This document shows positions 11,218 to 21,404 of a stretch of DNA of 64,000 bases, piece by piece. The translations under genes were made by a program, and so were the position numbers. The first letter of the stretch is position 1. Each line of letters begins with the position of its first letter. Origin of the DNA: Prionailurus bengalensis (lineage: Eukaryota; Chordata; Mammalia; Carnivora; Felidae); the NCBI RefSeq assembly GCF_016509475.1, contig NC_057356.1, positions 19,481,501 to 19,545,500 on the forward strand, given 5' to 3'. The notes under the pieces are model-generated. The model did no database searches. It worked only from the letters and a program-made list of their open reading frames with translations, and was not told the origin of the DNA.

Positions 11218-12408
11218 AAAACATTTTGTTATTGTTATTGGTTTTCAAACAGGACCACGACTATAGGGACAGAGAAAACTAACTGTAGCCTTTTAGGGGT
11301 CGAATACTCGGACAAGGGCCAGTGGGAGCCTGTTCTTCATCGGTAGATGTCAGAGTAGACAGATGACATGGTGTAGGTGAAGCTTTTCCAATGCAGGCAA
11401 AACCCAATGTCAACTCTTATACCTGTGAGAGGAGGGGACACTGCGTGAGGACGACTTGTGGGGAGATATTGTGGGAGGGGATGCTGGAGGGGTGCTGTGG
11501 GAGGGGGCTCTGATGCCTTTGGAGATTCTGAGGGGGGAGGCTCATCCCAGGGCATCCTGTCGCACTCTCGGTGTGACCTCCTCCGGGTCACCACAGGCCA
11601 GTGAAATGGCCACAGTGATGCCCCATAGGCAGCAGTGTTGGGAGGCCAGCCGGAGGGAGAATCACAGGGCAGGCAGATGACCACACACCACACTGCCCCC
11701 ACCCTCGGGAGCTGACCAGGCAGCCGACGAGGAGACCTTCCTCCCTGGGGGTCTGAGGAAGGCCTTCACTGGCCACTTGCAGTCTCCGAGGTGAGCCTTA
11801 CCCTTAGGAGAGTCTCAGGGTGAGACGCAGGGGGGTGGCAAATGAGTGTGACCCAGCTTCCCCCAAGTCCTACACCGGTCTCCGCCCTGGGCACAACTTC
11901 CCTGTAAGCTGGACAGACTTTTCCTGAGGGCAAGGCTGGTGGCAGCTCAGAGAGACCCATGCCTGCAGGCAGCAGGAAGGCCAGACCTGGCAGGACCACC
12001 AAACCTTGGTGTCAGCAGAAACCACAGAGACCAAGGGACCGGTGCAGGGCCAGGCTGTGGGGGGCTGGAGTCCTCCCTGCCTCTGGGCTTGGCATGGCCG
12101 GTACCCCCACCGCCCTAAACCAGAGGGCTCCAAGCTCCTGCTCTGCTGCTTCACGTCCCAACACTGCCTGCGGTGCCCGCCTGTGGTGCATAGACCCCAC
12201 TGGGCCTGGCTTCTTCACTGCGGTGTGCGCTGCCCTCCTAGGTGGCCTCCGGGGCACCCAGGCCCTCTACATCGCCTGCTGCTGCTTCCAGCTCTGCTGC
12301 CCACCCCCAGCTCCCACCCAGCAGCTCGGGGACCCTCCCAAAGGTTCCGATCGTGTTTTTTCCTTCTCAATGGAGCAATCACCACTGACACAAGTAGTCT
12401 CAGGTAAC

Positions 12409-12414
12409 TTTAAT
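12409..12414 (-). terminator. BCR: Distal poly(A) signal ATTAAA of BCR
   Basis: The plus strand reads tttaat, so the transcript reads AUUAAA, the commonest variant signal. GU-containing sequence (CTTGTGTCAGTGGTG) follows 15-30 nt downstream. It lies about 2.6 kb past the stop codon. Confidence 0.5.
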
Positions 12415-13506
12415 GAAAGTGTCAGCAGTCCCTTCCCCCACGGTGGTATAGGGATGGCTGGGCCCAAAGCAGAAATGCAGCTGCAGAGACAGCCAAGCTC
12501 CCTGCTCCAGATTCGGGGGCCGGATCAAGCTCCTTGCTCCAGGCTTCTCGTCTGCTGCAGAGTCCAGCAGCCGTGCCTCGTGGAAGGTCATGTCTGGGCT
12601 TTAGGACTCTATTTGCCCTATGCTCGCTTTACCAACCCCCAGGCCCGTGTGTGAGACAGGGCGACAGAGGTGGCCAGTGACCACTGCCACTGTGACCCGG
12701 CGAAGGAGCGCTTTTAGAGCTACACAAGGAAGAGTGGTCATTCTGTCATCAAACAGCACACATTCTATATAAATAAAAAGTAAGAAGGGGGAGGAGGGAG
12801 GGGGAGGGAACGAAAATTGGCACAGACACTGATATATTGCTTTCCAGTTTCAATGCGACAGATGCAAATCATGACACCAGGGGAACAGAAACGAGTGCTG
12901 GGTGTAGCTTTTCTAAGCAGAGTGTGTTCCCCTTGCAGGGCTGGAGGATGCTAAGATGGATGGGGCTGGGAAGCCAGGCCAGAGGCGGCCCAGAGCTGGA
13001 GGCCTAAGAAACCCAGTGAGTCCAGAAATGTGCAGAGGGCAGAGGACCCTGCTCCCTGCCTCTACCCCCAGGAGAGCCACACTCCTTTAAAATGGTGGGT
13101 CTGCTCTCCTCGCAAGGAAAAAGTACAAAGAAATAAATATAGTATGTGGACATAAAACCTTTAAGAGACTTTGTTTTCTGCTGCCCTTCCCCACCCCCAC
13201 CCTGCTTCAGCAGGTCCACAAGCAGAGGGGAGGCTGGAGAGCACATGTCCCCCATGTGCTGCGAGTTTGGGCAAGAGCTGCCTATTGACGTGTCAGGCGA
13301 GCCCTCCCACCCCCACCCCTGCCACCCAGGACATGGGAGGGATCATGGGACATTGCCACCACTACTGGTGTAATCATGTGACAAGCAAACACCTTTTCCT
13401 GAGTCACACTATTGCTTTCCTCCTCTGGTTCACTACATTCTCTTTTCTTGCAAGACCAGCATGGAAACTTGGATTCTCAAGGTTTTTCTCCTTGCCCTAA
13501 CCCCTC

Positions 13507-13510
<4 letters not shown>

Positions 13511-13537
<27 letters not shown>
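13511..13537 (+). repeat. A27 homopolymer (U27 in the BCR 3'UTR)
   Basis: 27 consecutive A on the plus strand without an attached SINE body. On the BCR transcript it reads as U27. Confidence 0.8.
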
Positions 13538-13541
<4 letters not shown>

Positions 13542-14573
13542 GCAATTGTTTATAGATCTATTTCTTCAAAAGACTTAGCGGCCTCCCTCGTTCTCTTTTC
13601 TACAAGCTGGATGGTCAGGAGGGTTACCAGGAATGTCCTGGCTTCTGTACCGGTATCTGGAGAGCAGGGAGGGGAGGTAGCTGCCAGTCCCTGTCCTTCT
13701 ACTTGCTCCGGGACAGGAGCGCCCCACCCTGAGACTGGCCAGTGGAACAGCCCCCTGCTCCTAACCAACCCCTCCCCCCACATTCCTGATGCTCAGGAGA
13801 CTTCAGAACCGGCCCCTGACAAAAACAGAGTTGGCGTGTAGAGGAAGACAAAATGCCGCTGGGACACGAATTGTCCATGGAGTACATTCTAATATCGTAT
13901 TAGTTATCTGAATCTGTTAGGAAAAAAATTAGAAACTATGTAGAAAACTTAAAAATATTCAAGTATCAAAAGGCTATTCGGATCAAAGTTTAAAACGAGC
14001 TGTCAGCAAGCTGTTGCTGCCGAGAGGAAACTTTTACAAAAGTTTACTGAGTTTGTTCAGCAGAGAGCAAGAGAATGAAGTGACTGATGTCGGGGGATGA
14101 TCAGGGGGAGGGAGGGTGTGGGCAGAGGGGGCGACAGGCTGGAGGAAGCCAGAAAGACTGAGGCCTTTTTTAAGCCAAAGAGGAGAGCTTGTGCCCAACA
14201 GGCAGTGGACAGGGTCACTATCCCTGGAGAAGAAGCCATAAAGTGCGCAGCCTGGGCCTCCCTCCCCCTGGTGTCGGTCCTGGACAGACAGACAGGCGTT
14301 ACAAGGCTCCATGGGGAGCTGCCTTCTGAGGGGCACATGAACAGCAAAAACAACGCAACAGGACAGAATAGGAAGACCCATTTCTGGACAGAGTTCCTTC
14401 TAGAAAGAAGGAGAAGGAAGGAGGCGAAAGGGGTCAAACGCTACACAGTGTTGACTTAGCTTTTCAAACTCTGTTACACAAACAGAGTTAAATTTCTAAG
14501 TCAGGGAAACTGAAAAGCCCCCACCCACACAGGGACAGGGCTGTGGCCCCCACAGTATGAAGCAGCATCGGTG

Positions 14574-14579
14574 TTTATT
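14574..14579 (-). terminator. BCR: Proximal poly(A) signal AATAAA of BCR
   Basis: The plus strand reads tttatt, giving AAUAAA in the transcript, with a G/GU-rich downstream element 30-50 nt later. It would give a 3'UTR of about 0.48 kb. Its use relative to the distal site cannot be told from sequence. Confidence 0.45.
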
Positions 14580-15032
14580 CAAGACACGATAGTGAGGGAA
14601 TCTGGTCACGTTCCCTTCTCCCTGGAGAGGGTGCATCTTGACAAGCGTTCCAGTAGAAATTTCTTAAACTCTGGTAAGTTCGTAGAAACCACTCCCTTCA
14701 CCTGGTCCCACGGCCAGGCCTGCTGCGCGCTGAGGCATGCTGGCTTGGGGCACCCTCTGGTGGCAGCATGGAAAACCACAGTCTGAGGCTCCTTGCAAGC
14801 TCACAGGCCCAAGGGCTGGGGGGGGGGGCGGGGTCCAGAATTGCCCAGGCCACTTAGCCTTTTGCCTTGGGTAGTTGTCTCTAGGCAGTCCCTAGACAAG
14901 GGTAGTCCAGCCCTTGGGGGCGGGTGGCCTAATTACTCCTCAAGAAGATTCGGTTCCCACTCTGTGGATAGCCCATTTTTCCAGGAGGTTTCCAGGCCGT
15001 TCTGCTGGCCTCTTAGAGATGGAATTGACCCT

Positions 15033-15122
15033 TTAGACTTCAGTGGAGAATAGGATGCTCTGTCTCTTGCTGTCTGGGGCAGGGATGGCCTCCAGCTGCA
15101 GGAAGTACAGCAGCACCTGGAC
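15033..15122 (-). CDS. BCR: BCR exon 23, coding part and stop
   Basis: 90 bp: VQVLLYFLQLEAIPAPDSKR then QSILFSTEV and TAA (15033-15035). It completes the last GAP helix and adds the tail. The final four residues STEV form a class I PDZ-binding motif, known in BCR to bind PDZ proteins. The acceptor is GGGCAG. The 3'UTR follows without interruption at lower coordinates. Confidence 0.96.
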   Translation of the reverse strand, partial: VQVLLYFLQLEAIPAPDSKRQSILFSTEV

Positions 15123-18100
15123 CTGCCCGGGCAGAGCAGGGAGGAGGAAAGAGGAAAGTGGCTCAGAGGGGTGCTCACAGCTGCAGAGTGTGCTGGCGAC
15201 ACGAGCCCCTCCCGCCAAGAGATCTGAAGGCCCCTGAAAATATCAGACAGGCCCTGAGAAGCCCCAGTAAGGAACAGAAAGAAGGACAGTGGCCTGGGTC
15301 CTCCCTTCCCCTCCCAGCCACACGGCCTCAGGCAAGTGCCTCTCTCAGCACCTTGGACCCCTCCCCCTGTACACCTTGGATGGGAATAACCCATAGGACC
15401 CTGGGTGGGCCAGGCAGAGGCCACCTCTGAGATAAGGCGGCATGAGCTGGAGCCTGTTTCTGCTCATACCTGGGACATGACTTCCAGGGACCAGCTGTCG
15501 GTCATGGATATGGGCTGGCTGGGGTTGGCAGGGAGCTTGCTCTCCTTCTCTGATGGCCGGAGCAGTGTGGGGCCGAAGACTGTGGCAAGGTTGTGCAGGG
15601 ACATCTTGTTCACCGTCTCCTTCTCCGCCACCCTGCAGAGGGCCAAAGCAGAGGGTGCTGTTGAGACATGGCCTTCAGGATGGAGGTGAGGTGGAGGGGC
15701 CAGACCACTCTGGAGGGTGGCTCAGGGAATGTGAGAATGGGAGCCACCCCTTTCTGCCTTGGGTTGGCTCCACAACACAGACACCCCACCCCTGGATGTG
15801 CTGGAAGCAGACTGCACCCCGGTTCTTCTGGGTTGGAGGGGCCTAGGACAAAGAGCACCTGGGGCTGGCAGGTGGCTGGGCCAGCTGTGGGCCATGATCT
15901 GGAGCGGGGAGGAAGCCCAGGCATACCATGGGCCATGGCTGAAGCGCTTCACTCTTTCCTTAAGGCCATGGAGCAATACCCAGAACGGATGAGTAACCAC
16001 AGACAGGGGTGGGGGGAGAGGGCCCTAGGAGCCATGGAGTGTGACTAGGGCCTAGGAGCCAGTGGGCCACAAGAGAACGTGCCTTGCTGCCTGGGGGCCC
16101 CTGAGGAAGAGCTGGGGTTACCTTTTCAGGTGGTCCAGAAGGAAGAGGAAGGTCAGCAGGTTGGCCTCTGGGAGCGACAGCAGCAAATTAAGCATGCAGC
16201 TCTCCTTTGCAACGGGGTCTGAAAGAGCTGCAGGGGGTTGGGAGGGGGTTTATTCTCAGGGTCATGACCAAGTTGGAGGCCCCTCCTGGGGCTCTCAGGG
16301 CAGTCCAGGCCCATCATTGTCCTGGCCCACATAGCACTGGCCCCCAGTGAGGATCCAGTGCCAGGAGGTGGCAGGCATCACTGCCCTCCCAGCCGACCTG
16401 GCCATTCCCACCTTCTGCTCAGAAGAGCCCAAGGCATGAGAAGCTGAGCATGGACTGAAGCAGGAAGAGTGAGGGCAGGAAGGTTTCAAGGCCCTGGAAG
16501 TTCCCTCATCACCCTGCGTACCCTGGGGGTCCTCTGCTGAATGAATGGCCCTGGAGGCTGGGTGTGGAAGCTGCAGTTGCCTTGTCCCCCCACACCCCCA
16601 CTTCGGACACCACCCTCCAGGAGGACCTAGGGTCAGGTTGGGCTTGAAGCCCAATGCGACAGGACCAGGAGCTGGGGTTAGAGGAGCAGAGGGGCACTGC
16701 AGTGAGGAGGAAGGAGCCTCCAGGACCCCATACTCCGGTGTGCCGCAGTGGTACCAGCCCTTTCACCCTCTTGGGCTCCTTGGAGGAATGGGGACAGCAG
16801 GAGGCTCTTTGAGGATAGGCAGAGGCCTTCTAGGACCAGCTAGGTTCTTGGTCCGATGCCACCGTGAAGTTTGGGCTCAAAGGTGGACCATGGTGGAGGG
16901 GGCGCAGCTCACCCCCACCTTGCTGTTGACATCTCTCCCACCTCAGAGTACCACTGGACAGGAGGGGCTGGGGAGACCTGCCATGCTCACCGATGCCTTC
17001 GGCGAAGTTGGGGTAGAACTCGTCGGTGAAGAGGGGCTCCGGCAACTCACGGAAGTACAGCTTCAGTGTTCCGGCAATGGCGTTCACGTCCATCTCGCTC
17101 ATCATCACGGACACATCCTTGTTATCTGGAAGGAGCGTGGAGATGAAGCACGACCTACCTACTCACGGAGACCAAGTAGGGTTCCGCTCTCCCTGCCTCA
17201 GGCAAGTCAGCCCATAGCAGGAGGACGGTTTTTGGGGTTCCTCCTTTGAGCAGTTTGTGTCTTCTTCCAAGTATGCCAGCGGTTCTGGCAGAGGAGGTGT
17301 CCTCCCGACCCCTCCCTTGCTAGGGAAGGGGCGGCCTGGCAGCAGAGCCACCACGAGAGGCTGTCAGGCCAGTGGAGGTATCGCAGACACGGTGCCCGGG
17401 CAGGAGTTGGGTGGCTACGCTCTGCAGCAACTACCTGACGGCAGATATCTTCTGATACTGGGATTATTTGTGCCACTCTACAGTTTAAACCAGTGCCTTC
17501 CCTCTGGCCTCAGGTGGCCACTGGCCCTCTGTGTCACAAACCAGGGAGGGAAGAGTATCCAGGCATGATGTCCTGGCTCTGCCACCTTCTACTCTGAGGA
17601 GCCTCTGGGGTCTCAGTGTCCTCATCTGGGGATTGAGGTAGTTCCACCAACTTAGAAGTCAGACCACACTGACTCCAAAGCTTTGGTCGGCACCTCTTTT
17701 CTACCCTGTGAAGCAGGCCAAGCCCCAGTGGGAGGTGGGGTGGCCCCACATAAGCCCCTGGGCCAACTCCACGAGAGCCATGCACATGTGGCTCAGACAG
17801 GAGAACGAGCTTCTGCGGAACCTCCTCTCACCCCTCCCTCTTCTTTTCACTGGAAAAATCAGACAAGAAGTGAAGAAAATGTACGGAGCCTAATATACTC
17901 AGCAGGAGCCTTGACCATGCAAGGTCACCACTTGCACCGTGGGGTGCAAGGTCACCACGCCCACACCCCATCCTGCACCGTGTGGGGCTGACACTCACTG
18001 ACGTCAAAGGCCGCCTTCAGCGCCTGGATGTCTGTGGCCACTCCAGACACACGGTAGATGCCTACTTCCTCCATGCCCCGCCGCTCGATCTCCTCCACGC

Positions 18101-21100
18101 ACTGGCGCACGATGTAGGGCACCTTGGACCTCTCTCTCCTGCAGGGTGAGGGGAAGCACCTTCAGTGCCTGGCAGCCCCTGGCTCAGGCCACGGGGCTGG
18201 ACCCATCAACTGTCTGCACACCTGGACACCTAAAGATGGGGGTGATGAAAGCCCCCGGGTGTGGGCGTACACAGACCCTCTTGCATGCCTTCCGTTTGCT
18301 CTCAGAGTTCATGATTACCATTGTTTAGATCTTATTAGGGTCTTTCTAAGGTAGTCAGATGACCTGTGAGTTATATGTGATCTTTAGGGAAGGTCAGGAG
18401 GCTTTCCTAGGTGTTATCAGCCATAGGAAGTCAGGTAAAACATTCCAGGCATCGGGTTAATAGGTGGCTGCAGAGTCCTGGACCCAGTCTTGGCTCTGCC
18501 AAGACTGCTATGTGAGAGGTGAACCCTGACCCCTCCAGGCCTGAGCAAGAGGTGAGCCCTGTACATAGCAGCACTCCAACACCTGCTGGATTGCTGGATG
18601 AACAACCCCACAGGGCTGCCTAACCTCAGCACTCAGAATCCTGTGGTTCTAAACACTTTTTGCTCACATCTTAACAACACCCAATTCCTAGAGTAGGAGT
18701 ACCCTAAAAATAGGAGATGTGCTGTCTGGAGGGTCAGCTTTAGACTAGTTTAGCAACTGGATTCAGGAGCTCAGCAAAGTTCCTTCCCAAGCCACCCCCA
18801 TTAGCGGTGCTTATTTGGGGTAACTGCTGACACAGTCCTCTCTGCTCAAGCCCAGGTCCACCCAGAGAGCTGTGGGGAAGGCTGGGGTGCAGCTGGGGGC
18901 AGGGAGTGGTGTTTGGATACAATTAGGTGTCCGGGGGACATGTGACACAGGCTCTGGCCTTTGAGGTCAGGGGCCCGGCTGGATTCCAAACAGGGGAAGT
19001 GAATGGATTCTGGGAGGAAGAGGCCCGTGCCCCTGAGAACTGCTCTCAAACCAGCATACAAACTTCTCCTCACAAGTGACCTTGCCCCAGGGGCTGGGGT
19101 TGCCACAGGAACCCTGACTGTGACAAATTCAGAGCCAGGGAAGAAGACCCTGACTCTGTGCTGCTCCAGTGGTAGTGTGGGAGCCAGCCCGCCGGCCTGC
19201 ATGAGGGGGCGAGGACATTCCTGAACTGATGAGGACAAGTTTCTAGGTAAACACAGGAGGCAGCTAAGCACACTGAGTGCTCCATTGGCCTGAGAGGCAT
19301 CCTGTGCTCAGAGGACCACACAGAGACTGGAGACCCTTGCCTGCTCTTTCCTTCAGAAACACCTGCTCGGCGGGGGTGGGACGGGGTGCCCTCTGTGCCT
19401 GAGGATAACAGATGCATGAGCCCTCACCCCTCTCCACTCACTTGGTGACCACGGCAATCTTGACTCCGAAGACACCTGTCTGTTTTCGGGAAGGCATTCT
19501 CTTCAAGCTGAACTCCCTGCTGGTGAACTTGATGGAGAGTTTAACTTCAATCTGCAGGGGGAGGCAGGGAGCACAGCCCTCTAACCCTTCTGAGACTCAC
19601 AGTCTGAGTTCCCAGAGGCCCTGGGGGCTTGGCAAATCATCCCCCTCCCCAGGCAAGCGGGCTAAGATCCCAGCACAGGGCAGCCCCCTGGCCCAACTCA
19701 GCAAGGGCCAGGAACAGTCAGGGTGATTTAAAGACTGGCTCTTGCAGGACACTCCTCCCCACCCTAATCCCCACTGCTGCTCTTTCTTTCTTAATAGTTA
19801 ACAAGAGGAAAAGCATAGAAAGTAACATAACAAAAAGCCATGAATTATCTATCAAATGTAACATTTTGTCATATATGCCCAGACCTCTCCTGGTAGGTAA
19901 TTGTTTTGTTTCTTTTTTCTTTCTTTTTTAAAGATTTAAATCCTTCCGGGGCACTGAAAACTAATCAGGGGTCTCCATTTCTACAGGCAGACCCCAGGGT
20001 CGAGGCCCTGCCTAACTTGGTGGTACCACTGGATCACTGTTTGGGGAGGGAGGCTCAGTGCCTGGCTGGTGACTACGACACCAGCCACCAAACGTTCATA
20101 GTGACTCTGCTTTGCAGCACCTCTGCCTCCTGCAGCCATGCCCCACCTCACACACTAGCTCAGGCTTAGCCTCCTTCGGACTGTTTTGGAAGGAATGGGG
20201 GCCACGCTAATCTTCTGGGAAAAGTAGGTGCCAACATACCCCGTTCATGGCGATGACAGTCCGCTGCCAGTCTCTGTCCTGCAGGGCCTGGGGGTCCAGC
20301 TGAAAGCAAGCAGTCATGATTACTAGGTGCCCTGGGGGCTGTGCAGAGATCCTGCCAGGCAGCAAGCAGCCCAAGCCTGTGATGTCTCCACACTTAAGTC
20401 AGAATTGGAGCCGGACCTCTGCTGGCACCTGAGAGGGGTCCAGAAAGGGGACCTGCTAGAAAACCCCTGGAAACTGAGAGCTCTCCTATGCTTCATGTGT
20501 CCCAGACTCACCCCTGGTGTGAGTTGGTGACAGCTCTGGGCCCTGCACCCTGCTCCTCCCTCCGTCCCTTCTGGATGGGAGCTCAAGTCCATGGTAGCAG
20601 CTGTCCTGCTCCCCCTCACCAGCCATCACAGGTGCTACACACAGCTCAGTGGAGGCCGAGCTGTCGGCTTAAATATTTTGGGAAACCCCGTTTTAATACT
20701 AATTTTCAGAAGGTGTGCCAACCAAGAGTTTGAAACTGTTTTTTCCCTGAGTGTGCCTGGTGGTTTAATTGTAGGAGCCCATGCAGGAGGGGGTCTCCAG
20801 TCCAGGCCAGTCCTATGGCTCAGAGTCAGGCCCAGAAGGATCCAGAGCCCAGCTCCAAACCACACAGCTAGTGACAGGTCTGGAGGAAGACCCTCTGCAG
20901 CCCTCTGACTTCTACCTCACAGAGTACTGTCTGAGTGCTGGCCCGCGGGACCATGCTGCCCCATCTCACCTGACAGCTTGTGCTGCTGTAACATACCCAA
21001 CTTTGTGCTCAGGCCAAGCTCTCCCCATCTATGAGGTCTCCATCCTCCCTGTTTTGGGGAGCACACATCCACACCAGTGGGCTAGACAAATGAGCACCTG

Positions 21101-21357
21101 GGAAGAGCTTGTTTGAAAAAACAGCTCCCTGAGTTCTACTCACAGGGTTGCACTCAAAGCTCAGGGTGGGATCTGGGGTTCACTTAACTAGAAACCTCCC
21201 TAAGTGATTCTGGTATAAAGCCAAGTTAAGGAGCCACTGTCTGACACCATGTAACCTGGCATTCCTCATACGGGGCCTTGTGATGCATGGCTGAAACTAG
21301 GCAAACCACTTGATAGCAGGGTCCATGTCTCGTGATTTCTGCACACACAAACTTGTG

Positions 21358-21404
<47 letters not shown>

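Larger units (their letters stand above)
1..12394. other. Intergenic region downstream of BCR
   Basis: No gene with supportable coding exons was found apart from the UTP20 pseudogene. 1-3000 is mostly SINEs and minus-strand L1 remnants. 3000-5300 is unique sequence with a GGGGCT repeat at 3306 and a MIR near 4805-5040. 5280-5930 holds nested SINEs and a MIR. 6000-7050 is unique. 7058-9000 has a SINE and MLT1-like LTR fragments. 9000-11000 shows nothing recognisable except a possible MIR near 10830. 11009 is a SINE. 11340-12390 is GC-rich unique sequence with chance open frames. Confidence 0.7.
12395..15032 (-). other. BCR: BCR 3'UTR with two poly(A) signals
   Basis: Starts right after the stop codon. 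A canonical AATAAA on the minus strand at 14574-14579 is followed by GU/G-rich sequence (TGTGTGGGTGGGG), which would end a short 3'UTR of about 480 nt near 14550. A variant ATTAAA at 12409-12414 would end a long form of about 2.6 kb near 12395. The long form is close to the size I remember for human BCR, so I take it as the main end; the exact cleavage site is inferred. A run of 27 A on the plus strand (13511-13537) would be a U27 tract in the long transcript. No SINE lies in this interval. Confidence 0.65.
15123..20239 (-). other. BCR: Small introns 17-22 of BCR
   Basis: Intron lengths from the exon bounds: intron 22, 347 bp; 21, 489 bp; 20, 763 bp; 19, 873 bp; 18, 1303 bp; 17, 688 bp. All are GC-rich and contain no SINE. 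A MIR-like stretch lies at about 17560-17700. A short 27-bp-period duplication (tgcaaggtcaccac at 17918 and 17945) lies close to the exon 19 donor. Nothing else is recognisable. Confidence 0.85.

Noticed and set aside
11959..12654. 231-codon open frame on the plus strand
   Set aside because: GC-rich low-complexity residues, no domain, and it overlaps the end of the BCR 3'UTR in antisense.
16545..17249. 234-codon open frame on the plus strand
   Set aside because: Antisense of exon 20 and neighbouring intron; no family resemblance.
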